NCBI GenBank assembly: GCA_035651655.1
Contig: DASRFG010000002.1
Location: 242,808 to 306,807, forward strand
Source of the DNA: Terriglobales bacterium
GTDB taxonomy: Bacteria > Acidobacteriota > Terriglobia > Terriglobales > Acidobacteriaceae
Direction: 5' to 3'
DNA length: 64,000 bases
Below are positions 43,256-53,108 of this stretch, piece after piece; position 1 is the first letter of the stretch; each line of letters opens with the position of its first letter. The notes under the pieces are model-generated. The model was not told the origin of the DNA. It worked only from the letters and a program-made list of their open reading frames with translations, and did not search any database. The translations under genes were made by a program, and so were the position numbers.

Positions 43256-44163
43256 GGGAGCGGCTCCACTTGGTTGCGATGCACCCAACCCCGGTGCCCA
43301 TCTTCGGTTTCTACTCCATACCAATATGGAGTGAGAATCAGGACAATAACCTCAGCTTGAGCAGGCAGGGACTGCACTGTCGCCGCGCTTTTGAAAGGCG
43401 CAGATTTGAGTGGTGTGGCTGCAGATTTAATCCTGCGCTCCACGCGGTGGCGCAGGTCCTCGACTTTCGCTTGCAATTCTTTGATGGAAGAATCATTTGC
43501 CGCGGGACTTGTCGGGTCGGGCTCCGCGGCCATCTTCAGTGCTTGCCGTTCAGTTTCGATTTGCGCATGTTTACGTGCCAGTTCCGTGTCTGCTGCTTGT
43601 TGCTGCCTCTGCTTTGCCTGCAAGGCCTGCAAATGTTCCTTGATCGCGCCGTACTCAGCCGATTCAACCGCGCCGAGTGAGGCATGCTTGCTATGCCGCG
43701 CGTCTATGAATATCGCTTCTATGCTGAGCCTGCTTTTGGCCGGCTCAATGCTCTGAACGACGTAACGCAACGAAATGGTTCCTATATCTCCGCTGTCCTT
43801 GAAATATTTGGGAGCAATCACCCGCTCGGCGACCTTGTAGAACACTGTGCCGGGCGCCGGCGCCTCCCTGAATGCCGAGGACGAGGCAGCGGCATGAGCT
43901 CCGTATAGGGTCTTTTCTTTTTCGTATGAGTAAGTTCCGTGGATGATCTGGTCCTCAGAGACTTCCTGCACGGCTTTCGATACCTCGGCCTCCGGGGCGT
44001 CAACCTGGATCAAAAGGCCATATTCGGAATCGCCGGCGAACAGGTTCGAGGCCAGCGCGATGACCAATGACGGGAAGAGAAAATAACCGGCTAATTGCTT
44101 AAGGCGCTTCTGCTTAGGACCCATGTGCACTGGCACTGATAAACGCGTGCCGTAGGAGAGCAT
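43252..44163 (-). CDS. exported SH3-like protein with coiled-coil, first of a pair
   Basis: The 303-residue protein has a long basic signal-like region (about 15-45), a beta domain (50-165), a charged coiled coil (about 165-240) and a C-terminal SH3-like segment (TPYWYGVETEDGHRGWVHRNQVEPLP). A ggag site precedes ATG 44163 at good spacing, which supports this start over an internal Met at codon 14. It is translationally coupled to the downstream gene. The role is unknown; envelope or cell-wall binding is likely. Confidence 0.7.
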   Translation of the reverse strand: MLSYGTRLSVPVHMGPKQKRLKQLAGYFLFPSLVIALASNLFAGDSEYGLLIQVDAPEAEVSKAVQEVSEDQIIHGTYSYEKEKTLYGAHAAASSSAFREAPAPGTVFYKVAERVIAPKYFKDSGDIGTISLRYVVQSIEPAKSRLSIEAIFIDARHSKHASLGAVESAEYGAIKEHLQALQAKQRQQQAADTELARKHAQIETERQALKMAAEPDPTSPAANDSSIKELQAKVEDLRHRVERRIKSAATPLKSAPFKSAATVQSLPAQAEVIVLILTPYWYGVETEDGHRGWVHRNQVEPLP

Positions 44164-44236
44164 AGGTACTCCGGCACGGGATCGAATGTCAAGCCGTAAT
44201 CCACACGATGGTGTATAAAGCTACTCCGAGAAATGG

Positions 44237-44886
44237 GGGGCTAAAGCCCCCCTTCTTTCTGGGCCTTTATCGTGGGCCTGAAGGCCCACGCTTCCACGGT
44301 GTTCGAGGCTTTTGGAATTTTTTCGACGAGGCTCGACCGCTTCCCACTTATTGGAGACTCTTCGGATGTTCACGTTAACCTAGGCCGCACGCCTTCTTGT
44401 AGGCACACGTTCGAAGTGGCTCCCCGCAGCTCCGAATTATTCCGGAACGTTCTGTTTCACGTTCTGCAGGATGGATCGCCCTAACGTGGAAGAGCACGGC
44501 TTTAGCCGTGCGGCTAGCAGCCAGAGATGAGGGCTTTAGCCACTGTGGACACGAAATCCGCAGGGGCTAAAGCCCCCCTTCCTTCTGGGCCTTTATCGTG
44601 GGCCTGAAGGCCCACGCTTCCACGGTGTTCGAGGCTTTTGAGATTGTTTGCGCCAAGTCTAGACCGCTTCCCACTTGTTGGAGGCTCTTCGGATGTTCAG
44701 GTTAACCTAGACCGCACGCATTCTTGTAGGCACACGTGCGAAGTGGCTCCCCGTAACTCCGAGTCATTCCGGAAACTTTTGCTTCACGTCCTGCAGGGTT
44801 GCACTAACGTGGAAGAGCACGGCTTTAGCCGTGCGGCCAGCAGCAAGGGATGAGGGCTTTAGCCCCTGTGCACTCGAAATCCGCAG
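44237..44886. repeat. tandem duplication of a 326-bp intergenic unit rich in hairpins
   Basis: Two diverged copies (44237-44562 and about 44563-44886) share most of their sequence at a constant offset of 326 bp. Each contains in order: ggggctaaagcccc, cgtgggcctgaaggcccacg (44271-44290 and 44597-44616), a conserved 150-bp middle, gcacggctttagccgtgc and gggctttagcc. Indels between copies break all reading frames (short ORFs at 44272 and 44638 are paralogous but not aligned), so the repeat is probably non-coding. A partial relative lies at 18441-18494. Confidence 0.8.
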
Positions 44887-44958
44887 TTGGGCTTGATTTC
44901 CGAGTCGGTTTCCACTATAGAGCCATGAAGCTCATTCCATCCGGGAGAGATGAGCACG

Positions 44959-45573
44959 ATGCAGAAGACCGCTCGCAGAGTCAGGGACCGCGCAGCTCGC
45001 GAAGCGGCATTGATTGCGGCAGCGTGCAAACTTTTTGCACGGCGCGGATACGAAGTAACCACCACCCGGGAGATCGCGGCAGCAGCAGGTTGTGCAGAAG
45101 GGTTGATTCATCGCTACTTCGCCGGAAAAGCTGGGTTGCTGCTGGCCCTGATTCGCTCACGGATCTCCCACGAACTAGCCGATATGACCGTGAAACTGCA
45201 GCCGGCTGCTAGTCTTGAGAATGACGTCATGCAACTCGCCGAGTTTGAGATTGACCGTACATGGAAGGAGCGGGACTTCTTCAGGGTAATCATTCCACGC
45301 GCCATAGTGGACCCGAAACTGGGCCATGTGATCCGGACAGTAAGTGCCAGTCAGAGGGCCAAGGCGATTGCCGACCGGCTCAACAAATTCGACGAAAGCC
45401 GTGCCCTGTCGCATACAGATATGGAAGGCCTGGCTCACTTCATAGGCGTGGTGGGCTTTACTTTTGGTTTTATGCGTCCAGTGGTTCTCGGAGATGATCG
45501 TGAGCATGCTAAGCGGCTAGGCCTCAGAATCACAAAAACCCTGATTCGCGGTTTGGGACAGACCATTCGGTAG
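44959..45573 (+). CDS. TetR-family transcriptional regulator
   Basis: The 204-residue protein has an N-terminal HTH (about 20-60; AACKLFARRGYEVTTTREIAAAAG, YFAGKAGLLLALI) and a helical ligand-binding domain. A ggagag site ends 9 bases before ATG 44959, so I prefer this start to the ATG at 44950. It could control the following electron-transfer cluster, which starts 148 bp downstream on the same strand, but no operator was identified. Confidence 0.9.
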   Translation: MQKTARRVRDRAAREAALIAAACKLFARRGYEVTTTREIAAAAGCAEGLIHRYFAGKAGLLLALIRSRISHELADMTVKLQPAASLENDVMQLAEFEIDRTWKERDFFRVIIPRAIVDPKLGHVIRTVSASQRAKAIADRLNKFDESRALSHTDMEGLAHFIGVVGFTFGFMRPVVLGDDREHAKRLGLRITKTLIRGLGQTIR

Positions 45574-45721
45574 AGTCGTTTCTGCAATAAGGGCTTCCCC
45601 TCTTGACGTGGCTCCAAGGAACGTGATACCTAAGTGCGTCCGCACGCACTATCGTCGCCCGGCACTTGTGGTCGCGGGGAGCGAGCAAATTCAGGGATTT
45701 GGGTCTGCACGGGAGGATTCG

Positions 45722-47053
45722 ATGGCCTGTTTTTCGCGGAGTCGCCTCGTTGGAATGTTGCTGTTATTTTTGTTATTTGGAGCTCTGAAGCCAGCTACAG
45801 CGATTCCCGCCTTTGCCCGCAAGTATGGCCTTCCGTGCTCTGCCTGTCACGAAGCCTGGCCCAAGCTAAACGTCTTCGGCCAGACGTTCAAGGACAACGG
45901 TTTTCAACTGATGAATGACCGGGATTCGCCCATCTGGCAGAATCCGGCCTATTGGCCGATTACGCTGCGGGTAACGCCCAACTGGCACCGCGAGCTCGTC
46001 AATAAGGTGTTGGTTGATACAGGGGCCGGGCCGAACACCGGAGTTATAAACCTGGTTGCGCATGGCTTTGACTTGTCGGGCCTGGACATCCTGACCGCAG
46101 GCACGCTTTACAACAACATTTCTTTTTTGCTGGTTCCCTCTGCCGACAACACTGGCGCCTTCCACTTCGAGTCGGCCTGGGCACGCTTCGACAACATCTT
46201 GAAAAGCCCCTGGCTGAATATCAAAGGTGGAAAGTTCGAGTTTGATAACGTGATCTCCGAGAAACGGATTCTCAATCTCTCAGGTAACGGCGGACTGTAC
46301 CAGCTTTACCATTTCGTCCCTCCGAATGACAGCAACGCATTCGGACAAATGGGAGACAACCAGATTGGCTTGGAATGGATGGGTCACTCGGTCAATGACC
46401 GTACCCGGATTTCTGCGGCGCTGGTTAGCTCGAATGACGGCGAAGTTAATTTGCCGGCGCGCAACGCCTACAGCGGTTTCATAACCGGCAGCCAGGCCTT
46501 TGATACCGGCAAGTTCGGTACGCAGAGAGTGGGCGCTTATGCCTTCTTCGGGAGTGCCCCGACGTTCAGCTTGACTTCCGACGGGGTGCCGATTCCCGGC
46601 GGAGGCATCGGCAACAAGAGTTTCAACCGGGAAGGCGCGTTCGCCTTGATCTACCTAAAGAAAGTGGATTTCTCGCTGTTCTTCCAGCACGGGTCGGACG
46701 ATAAATATTTCGGAACCAGTACTCCGGCCAATGCGGCGCTTCCGCCGGGCGCCCGTTCTCCCAGCTGGAATGGCGGCTTCATCGAAACTCACTACACGGT
46801 TAACCCGCAATTAGTTTTTGTGCAGCGGGACGAGTTCGTACGAATGTCGCAGCAGGCGCTCCCGGGTACTCCGTCCAGTTTTGGAAATATAGACGCTTAC
46901 ACATTTTCGTTCCGCTATTACCCGTTCATGTTCAGCCGGGCTGGTTTCGCATTCCATCCTGAGTACTCGCTGGTGCGGCAGCAGGGAACTTCGCCCATCG
47001 GAACGAGTCTGACCAGTAGCAGTGTGTTCATGGGATTCGACTTTGATTTCTAA
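45722..47053 (+). CDS. secreted c-type cytochrome with a possible porin-like region
   Basis: The 443-residue product has a signal peptide (about 1-27) and, just after it, one haem c motif (Cys39-Ser-Ala-Cys-His43, in YGLPCSACHEAWPKLN). The remaining 380 residues are rich in alternating beta segments and aromatic residues and end in SVFMGFDFDF, which resembles the terminal strand of an outer-membrane beta-barrel. It may carry electrons across or at the outer membrane. The barrel idea is inferred from composition. Start chosen: ATG 45722. Confidence 0.75.
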   Translation: MACFSRSRLVGMLLLFLLFGALKPATAIPAFARKYGLPCSACHEAWPKLNVFGQTFKDNGFQLMNDRDSPIWQNPAYWPITLRVTPNWHRELVNKVLVDTGAGPNTGVINLVAHGFDLSGLDILTAGTLYNNISFLLVPSADNTGAFHFESAWARFDNILKSPWLNIKGGKFEFDNVISEKRILNLSGNGGLYQLYHFVPPNDSNAFGQMGDNQIGLEWMGHSVNDRTRISAALVSSNDGEVNLPARNAYSGFITGSQAFDTGKFGTQRVGAYAFFGSAPTFSLTSDGVPIPGGGIGNKSFNREGAFALIYLKKVDFSLFFQHGSDDKYFGTSTPANAALPPGARSPSWNGGFIETHYTVNPQLVFVQRDEFVRMSQQALPGTPSSFGNIDAYTFSFRYYPFMFSRAGFAFHPEYSLVRQQGTSPIGTSLTSSSVFMGFDFDF

Positions 47054-47063
47054 GGGGCTAGCG

Positions 47064-47939
47064 ATGCGCAAACAGTCATGGAAGTGGTCGCTGTTCCTGG
47101 GTGCAGCAGTTTTCTTTGCCTTATCCGCTGCTTCTTGGTCTCAGGTAACGGAGGAGCAAGAGAAGCAGGAGATGGGAATGCAGAGCCACATCGGCAAGCT
47201 GATGGGACACGCAAGTGCCGGTGAACCGCTCTATCGCCGTTTCTGCGTTGGCTGCCATGGCCCGATCGGAGATGGCGAAGGTGAGAACGCACAGTGGATT
47301 GACCCCAAGCCGCGTAACTTCACGTTGGGTGTTTATAAGTGCCGTTCTACTCCAACCGGAACATTGCCGCTGGATGACGACCTCTTCAACACCATCACGC
47401 GCGGAATTGTGCATTCCAACATGCCCCGTTGGCAGCCGCTGCCAGACCAGAACCGCGCCGATTTAATTGCTTACGTTAAACACTTCTCGCCCCGCTTTGT
47501 GAAGGAGAAGCCCGGGGCACCAATCCAAATTCCTCCCGAGCCAGAGGTGACTCCAGAGCGGATCAAAGCAGGACAGGCAGTGTTTAAGCGCGTAGAATGT
47601 TGGAAGTGCCACGGAGTGGAAGGTCGGGCGAATGGGCCTTCGGCCGAGACACTCACCGATGACCAGAACCGGCCGATCAAGCCTTTCAACTTCCACGACA
47701 CGACACGTTTCAAGTGTGGTTCGACCGATCAGGATCTCTACAAGATCTTCATGACCGGATTGGACGGAACGCCCATGCCTTCGTTTGCGGACAATCTTAA
47801 GCCGGAGGAAGCGTGGGACCTAGTTTTTTACCTTCGCACGCTGCAGCCTATGGAAACTAAAGCAAAGGAGATCGCCAAAAAACTGGGCCTGAAGCCCGTC
47901 AATCCCAACGAACCGGCGACCCAAACAGAAAGCAAGTAG
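47064..47939 (+). CDS. dihaem cytochrome c
   Basis: The 291-residue protein has a signal peptide (about 1-26) and two haem c motifs: CVGCH (61-65) and CWKCH (179-183), each in a typical cytochrome c domain with downstream methionines (SNMPRW; GTPMPSF). It is exported and probably transfers electrons from the preceding cytochrome to the oxidase. It starts at ATG 47064, 11 bases after the previous gene. Confidence 0.92.
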   Translation: MRKQSWKWSLFLGAAVFFALSAASWSQVTEEQEKQEMGMQSHIGKLMGHASAGEPLYRRFCVGCHGPIGDGEGENAQWIDPKPRNFTLGVYKCRSTPTGTLPLDDDLFNTITRGIVHSNMPRWQPLPDQNRADLIAYVKHFSPRFVKEKPGAPIQIPPEPEVTPERIKAGQAVFKRVECWKCHGVEGRANGPSAETLTDDQNRPIKPFNFHDTTRFKCGSTDQDLYKIFMTGLDGTPMPSFADNLKPEEAWDLVFYLRTLQPMETKAKEIAKKLGLKPVNPNEPATQTESK

Positions 47940-47958
47940 GGACCAGGAGAAACATTCC

Positions 47959-48705
47959 ATGAAGAGCGGTTACAAGTTCGCAGTAACGTTATCGATGCTT
48001 TCCCTTCTAGCGCTCGTGATGTTGCACTCAGGACAAACGGTCAGCGCAGCAGCGGAAGGAAAGATCACCGGCACAGTGAAGTTGGAGGGGACGCCTCCCC
48101 ACCAGCGTCCAATTGACATGTCGAAAGATCCGGTATGCGTGAAGGCACATGAGGGCAATCCCGCACACACCGAGACGGTTGTGGTGGGTTCTGGTGGAGG
48201 ATTGGCAAACGTGGTGATTTACCTCTCGGAAGGTCTCCCTCCGGCTGTCGCCAGCCAAGTGCCGTCACAACCGGTTACCTACGACCAGAAGGGGTGCATG
48301 TATACGCCGCATGTAGCAGCGGTGGATGTGGATCAGCATATGAAGATCACCAATAGCGATCCAACCACACACAATATCCATCCCCTCCCCCAACCTGGAA
48401 GCGGAAATATCGGGTGGAACAAGTCTCAACCGCCCGGCGCTCCGCCCATCGACGCGGTTTGGAAGACGCAGGAAGTCTCCATAAATGTAAAGTGCAACAT
48501 TCATCCCTGGATGCATGGCTACATGGCGGTGGTGAAGGGACCTTACGCAGTGAGTGATGACAGCGGTTCTTTCACTGTGGAAAATGTTCCGCCGGGCAGT
48601 TACACGGTAACAGCCTGGCAGGAGACGTACGGCACACAAACACAAAAAGTGACGGTGGCAGCCGGAAAGCCGGGGACTGCCAGTTTCACGTTTAAGGCGA
48701 AGTAG
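47959..48705 (+). CDS. exported cupredoxin-like protein with a carboxypeptidase-regulatory-like domain
   Basis: The 248-residue protein has a signal peptide (about 1-31), a small beta domain, and a blue-copper-like core: ligand candidates are the His in TTHNIHPLP and Cys-His-Met in VKCNIHPWMHGYMAVV. The last 60 residues (SGSFTVENVPPGSYTVTAWQE) match a CarboxypepD_reg-like beta sandwich. It may shuttle electrons to the CuA centre of the oxidase. Its cluster position supports this; ligand identity is inferred. Confidence 0.8.
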   Translation: MKSGYKFAVTLSMLSLLALVMLHSGQTVSAAAEGKITGTVKLEGTPPHQRPIDMSKDPVCVKAHEGNPAHTETVVVGSGGGLANVVIYLSEGLPPAVASQVPSQPVTYDQKGCMYTPHVAAVDVDQHMKITNSDPTTHNIHPLPQPGSGNIGWNKSQPPGAPPIDAVWKTQEVSINVKCNIHPWMHGYMAVVKGPYAVSDDSGSFTVENVPPGSYTVTAWQETYGTQTQKVTVAAGKPGTASFTFKAK

Positions 48706-48799
48706 AACCACGCTAACGATTTGGCCGCTGCCGATGGAACGCAGCGGCCGCCCTGCAACAAGCTGGCGAATCTCCCAGGCGGCTTAAAGGCGGCATATC

Positions 48800-49603
48800 A
48801 TGGCCAAGCTGTTGGCGGTAACGCTTGTATTGATTGCTATAGCTTCCGCAGTTCCCATCATCCGGCATACCTGGGTACCCCCGCAGGACATCTCGACGCA
48901 CGGCGCTCTTATTGATGAGCAGATGGCGGACACGATGGTCGAGGCTGGTGTGTCGTTCCTAGCGGCACAGATCCTGTTGGGAATTTTTATTTGGAAGTTT
49001 TCCGGCCGTAAGCCAACCGCCACCATCGGAAACTTTCCGGGAGGCGCAACGACCCTGGTTGGGGCGGCTGTCATTCTGGTTGGTTTGGAGGTTCTTGCCC
49101 TGGGCGTCTTCGGTCAAAAGGCTTGGGCGAATTTGTATTTCACCCCTGCCTCGCCGAATTCCATGCCTGTGCAAGTCCAGGCAGGACAGTTCGCCTTCTA
49201 CTTCCGCTACCCTGGGCCGGATGGCAAGTTTGGTCCCATTCATCCGGATCTGATCAATGAAGGCACCCAGAATTTCTTTGGCCTCGATCCAGACCACGAT
49301 CCCGACTCCAAAGATGACGTTGTTACCGCCGAGCTCGGGGTACCGGAAAATCGGGAGATTCATTTGCTCATGCGCGCCAAGGACGTGAACCACTCCTTTT
49401 TTGTGCGTGAGCTGCGAATTCACCAGGATTTTGTCCCCGGGCTGGATCTTTCTCTACATTTCACCGCAACCAAGGTTGGTAAGTACGAGATTGTCTGCTC
49501 ACAGCTTTGTGGCTTGGGACACTACAACATGAAGGCGTATCTCGAGGTGATGTCGCAGCCAGATTACGAGAAGTGGCTGAAGCAGAAAGCGACAGAGCAA
49601 TAG
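48800..49603 (+). CDS. coxB: cytochrome c oxidase subunit II (CuA)
   Basis: The 267-residue subunit has two or three membrane helices (about 4-20, 50-68 and 85-105) and a periplasmic cupredoxin domain with CuA ligands His198, Cys233, Cys237, His241 and Met244 (CSQLCGLGHYNM). It accepts electrons from cytochrome c or a cupredoxin. It starts 94 bp after the copper-protein gene. A longer frame starting at 49507 in the next gene is a shadow. Confidence 0.95.
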   Translation: MAKLLAVTLVLIAIASAVPIIRHTWVPPQDISTHGALIDEQMADTMVEAGVSFLAAQILLGIFIWKFSGRKPTATIGNFPGGATTLVGAAVILVGLEVLALGVFGQKAWANLYFTPASPNSMPVQVQAGQFAFYFRYPGPDGKFGPIHPDLINEGTQNFFGLDPDHDPDSKDDVVTAELGVPENREIHLLMRAKDVNHSFFVRELRIHQDFVPGLDLSLHFTATKVGKYEIVCSQLCGLGHYNMKAYLEVMSQPDYEKWLKQKATEQ

Positions 49604-49644
49604 CGGCTTCAGGCAGGAAAAAGAAGATTCCACGAGGTAAGGCC

Positions 49645-51435
49645 ATGGCAGAAGTACCTTCACAAGCGGTGCACGTTCACGCGCCTCCGCAGGGATTTAT
49701 TCGGAAGCACGTTTTTAGTCTGGACCACAAGGTCATCGGGAAGCAGTACTACGCCCTGGCCCTGGCGGCGGTGTTTACAGGCATGGTGCTTTCCTGGTTG
49801 ATGCGCATTCACCTGGTGTGGCCGAACTCACCCATTCCGGGTCTGGGCTGGCTGGCAAAGGCGAGCGCTCCTAACGGGATAATCACTCCGGAGTACTACC
49901 TCTCGCTGATGACCATGCATGGCACGCTTATGGTCTTCTTCGTGCTCACCAATGCGCCGTTCGCTGCATTCGGCAACTACTTTTTGCCGATCCAGATCGG
50001 CGCGGAGGACATGGCCTTTCCCCGCTTCAACATGATGTCCTTCTGGACAACTTTTGTGGCGTTTTGCGTTTTGATGTCGGCTTTCTTCGTGGGCGATGGC
50101 CCGCCGCTCTCGGGTTGGACCGCTTACGCGCCGCTGAGCGCAATGGGTGGCATTACGGGTCCTGGCGAGCAAACCGGACAGACGCTGTGGGCAATTTCCA
50201 TCGCCATCTTCTGTATTGCTTCGCTGCTTGGCTCTTTGAACTTCATCTCGACCACGCTCGACCTTCGCACGCGTGGAATGACGCTGATGCGCATGCCGCT
50301 TTCCACCTGGGCATGGTTCATAACCTCGTGTATCGCATTGCTGGCGTTCGCCGTGCTGTTACCGGCGTGCCTGCTGCTGATTCTGGACCGCGTGGCCGGT
50401 ACCAGTTTCTTTATTCCAGCCAACCTGGTGGTGAGCGATCAGCTGCAGCCGCATTCTGGCGGGTCACCGCTGCTTTGGCAGCACCTGTTTTGGTTTTTCG
50501 GGCATCCGGAAGTGTACATCGCCATTCTGCCGGCCATGGGAATTGTTTCCCACGTTCTGATCACCTCTATGCGGCGTCCCATGCTCAGCCATAAAGTGAT
50601 CATTTATTCGCTGATGTCGCTCGGTTTCCTTAGCTATATGGTCTGGGGACATCACATGTTTGTGAGCGGGATGAATCCTTTATCGTCCCTGCTGTTTTCA
50701 TTCCCCACCCTGGTGATCACTATCCCTTCCACGATTCTCACCCTGATCTGGATTGGCAGTTTGTACGGCTGCAAGTTGCACATCACCTCAGCTTCATTGT
50801 TCGCATTGGGATTTGTTTCACTTTTCGTGAGCGGCGGTGTAAGCGGGTTTTTCCTGGCGCAGCCCTCGATTGATATCCTGCTGCACGCGACTTACTTTGT
50901 TGTGGGCCACTTCCACCTGGTGATGGGGGTCGCTGCCATATTCGGCGTCTTCGCCGGGACCTATTTCTGGTTCCCCAAGATGACCGGGCGCATGATGAAT
51001 GAGACGTTAGGGAAGGTGCACTTCTGGTTTACCTTCGTCGGCGCGTATTGCATTTTTATGCCGTTTCACTATCTCGGGTTCGCCGGCAATGTACGGCGTT
51101 ACTCTTCGTTCGTGGACGAGTATCTTCAACCGCTCCTCCCGGTGCACAAATTTATTACCTTCGCTGCGCTGGCCACAGGCGCTGTCCAATTTATTTTTCT
51201 CTACAACCTGATTTACAGCCGCTTCCGGGGTCAACCAGCGACAGACAATCCGTGGGAAGCCACGTCGCTCGAATGGACGATTCCTTCGCCGCCACCATTC
51301 GACAACTTCGGCGGGAAACTTCCGGTTGTGTACCACGACCCTTATCAGTACGGCGTGGAGGGGTCGAGCGGCGATTATGTAATGCAGAACTCACCCGAGC
51401 AAATTAGGACCGTGCCGGAAAAGGGAATCCGTTAA
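49645..51435 (+). CDS. coxA: cytochrome c oxidase subunit I
   Basis: The 596-residue catalytic subunit binds low-spin haem and the haem-CuB centre and reduces oxygen to water. It has about 12 membrane helices and typical residues: the haem-ligand His in MHGTLMVFFV, HPEVYIAILPAMG (CuB His with the linked Tyr), HHMF, and HATYFVVGHFHLVMG. The HPEVY sequence indicates an A-type enzyme. The start is ATG 49645 after aggtaagg; the upstream open extension overlaps coxB. Confidence 0.97.
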   Translation: MAEVPSQAVHVHAPPQGFIRKHVFSLDHKVIGKQYYALALAAVFTGMVLSWLMRIHLVWPNSPIPGLGWLAKASAPNGIITPEYYLSLMTMHGTLMVFFVLTNAPFAAFGNYFLPIQIGAEDMAFPRFNMMSFWTTFVAFCVLMSAFFVGDGPPLSGWTAYAPLSAMGGITGPGEQTGQTLWAISIAIFCIASLLGSLNFISTTLDLRTRGMTLMRMPLSTWAWFITSCIALLAFAVLLPACLLLILDRVAGTSFFIPANLVVSDQLQPHSGGSPLLWQHLFWFFGHPEVYIAILPAMGIVSHVLITSMRRPMLSHKVIIYSLMSLGFLSYMVWGHHMFVSGMNPLSSLLFSFPTLVITIPSTILTLIWIGSLYGCKLHITSASLFALGFVSLFVSGGVSGFFLAQPSIDILLHATYFVVGHFHLVMGVAAIFGVFAGTYFWFPKMTGRMMNETLGKVHFWFTFVGAYCIFMPFHYLGFAGNVRRYSSFVDEYLQPLLPVHKFITFAALATGAVQFIFLYNLIYSRFRGQPATDNPWEATSLEWTIPSPPPFDNFGGKLPVVYHDPYQYGVEGSSGDYVMQNSPEQIRTVPEKGIR

Positions 51436-51437
51436 GT

Positions 51438-52106
51438 ATGGGAACTGTAGTCCACGAACCGCCCAGAACTCAAAAAGGCGAACCACGGTCTTCGGGTGGA
51501 AATGGTTGGCGAAACCTGGCTCCGGCGCAAGGCACGTTGCGCGGAGTTGAGGACCATTCGCCCCCCCCTTCCAAGACGGGCGTCTGGGTGGGAATTGCGG
51601 CGATCACCATGTCATTCGCCGCTCTCACCAGTGCCCTGGTGGTTCGGCAGGGTGGTTCAACTGATTGGCGGCACTTTGCGCTGCCCACAATTCTTTACTT
51701 CAATACGCTGTTGCTCGTGGCCAGCAGTTTTACCCTGGAACGAGCCCGCCACGCTTTTAAGACGTCCGGCTCGGGACCTGCGGAGGTAGAGACCATTGCG
51801 GGGCGCTGGCTGTACGCAACTTTGTCTCTGGGACTGCTTTTTGTGGCGGGGCAATACATTGCGTGGCTGCAACTGAAGTCACAGGGACTTTTTCTAGCCA
51901 CTAATCCCAGTAGCTCATTTTTCTATGTCTTGACTGCTGTGCACGCCTTGCACGTAATAGGCGGGCTTGGCGGGATACTCTACGTGATCAGCAAATTGAA
52001 CAGGTATATCTTGCGGAAGAGCACACTGGATGCTGCCTCGCACTATTGGCACTTCATGGATGGGCTCTGGTTGTATTTGTTTGTCGTTTTATGGATCAAG
52101 CTCTGA
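51438..52106 (+). CDS. coxC: cytochrome c oxidase subunit III (first copy)
   Basis: The 222-residue protein has a 45-residue hydrophilic N-terminus and five membrane helices (from about 48). The C-terminus has LTAVHALHVIGGLGG and ASHYWHFMDGLWLYLFVVL, the subunit III signatures. It begins two bases after coxA. A second, different subunit III follows 19 bases later. Confidence 0.93.
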   Translation: MGTVVHEPPRTQKGEPRSSGGNGWRNLAPAQGTLRGVEDHSPPPSKTGVWVGIAAITMSFAALTSALVVRQGGSTDWRHFALPTILYFNTLLLVASSFTLERARHAFKTSGSGPAEVETIAGRWLYATLSLGLLFVAGQYIAWLQLKSQGLFLATNPSSSFFYVLTAVHALHVIGGLGGILYVISKLNRYILRKSTLDAASHYWHFMDGLWLYLFVVLWIKL

Positions 52107-52125
52107 GCAGGCAACAGGAGGCGCT

Positions 52126-52761
52126 GTGAGCGAAGCTAATGTGTCCGCGATAGGCGGTACGCATCACGCCGGTGCGCTGGAGCAATCGCCATTCGCGATT
52201 CGTTCCAACAAGCTGGTGATGTGGCTGTTCATCATGTCTGATGCAGTCACTTTTGCTGCGCTCCTTTTCGCCTACGGCTACTTGCGAAACGCCACTCCGA
52301 GTTGGCCCCAGCCTTTCCACTTTCGGCCGACCGTCCTGAATGCAATGCTCATGACTTTTATCCTGGTGACCAGCAGCCTGACTATGTTGATCGCCATGCG
52401 AGCTGCGGCCTCGGGTAACAAATCGTCTGCCATTCGCTGGACCTTTATTACCGTTTTATGTGGCCTGCTTTTCGCCCTCCTGCACATTCGAGAATGGCTG
52501 GGTCTTATCCATGAAGGCTTGCGGCTGTTTCAAAATCCCTGGGGAGCCGGCTTGTTTGGCGCGGTGTTTTTTAGCGTCACAGGGCTGCACCTGACCCACG
52601 TGGTAGCGGGGGTAATCGCGCTGACGGTGGTGGCGCTCGGCTATCGTCGTGGCCGCTACAGCTCGGATGATATCGAGGTCTGGGGGCTGTACTGGCATTT
52701 TGTAGATATCGTTTGGATGTTCGTAGTGCCGTTCGTCTACCTGATGAATGTTGCCCACTGA
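52126..52761 (+). CDS. cytochrome c oxidase subunit III-like protein (second copy)
   Basis: The 211-residue protein starts at GTG 52126 behind a perfect caggagg site. It has five membrane helices (about 28-50, 66-85, 100-118, 135-165 and 185-205) and the motifs TGLHLTHVVAGVIAL and WGLYWHFVDIVWMFVVPFVYL. It shares the family with the previous gene but differs clearly in sequence. Two subunit III paralogs are found in some haem-copper oxidase operons. Confidence 0.92.
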   Translation: MSEANVSAIGGTHHAGALEQSPFAIRSNKLVMWLFIMSDAVTFAALLFAYGYLRNATPSWPQPFHFRPTVLNAMLMTFILVTSSLTMLIAMRAAASGNKSSAIRWTFITVLCGLLFALLHIREWLGLIHEGLRLFQNPWGAGLFGAVFFSVTGLHLTHVVAGVIALTVVALGYRRGRYSSDDIEVWGLYWHFVDIVWMFVVPFVYLMNVAH

Positions 52762-52782
52762 ACGGAGCGAAGAAAGGATTCT

Positions 52783-53091
52783 ATGGCCACAGCAGAAAGC
52801 CAAAGTTGGAGCCTGGCCCGATATTTGGTCATTTATGTCTGCGTGCTAATCATCGCGGGACTGCAGTTCGTGGTTGCATATCAGCATCTTGATATTTCGC
52901 AGATGTTTCTTCGCATGCTGATGTTGGCGACAGTCGAGGCGGGGCTGGCGGTCCTGTTCTTTATGCACCTGTGGACGGAACGCCGCACTTTTGTGGTGAC
53001 CGTCATTGTCGGACTGATCTTCGTTCTCGGCATGATGAACATGATCTGGTGGGACAGCTTCCGGCTACTTCGCTTCCGACTGCTGCCGTAG
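52783..53091 (+). CDS. cytochrome c oxidase subunit IV-type small membrane protein
   Basis: The 102-residue protein has three membrane helices (about 12-30, 40-60 and 70-90) and includes LAVLFFMHLWTERR, typical of prokaryotic COX4. It follows the second subunit III by 21 bases and should be the small accessory subunit. Confidence 0.85.
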   Translation: MATAESQSWSLARYLVIYVCVLIIAGLQFVVAYQHLDISQMFLRMLMLATVEAGLAVLFFMHLWTERRTFVVTVIVGLIFVLGMMNMIWWDSFRLLRFRLLP

Positions 53092-53108
53092 AGAGACGGG
53101 AAAGAAAC

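Noticed and set aside
44272..44853. Two paralogous 70-71 codon frames in the tandem repeat
   Set aside because: Indels between the copies break the frames relative to each other, and neither has a ribosome-binding site. They are treated as non-coding repeat.
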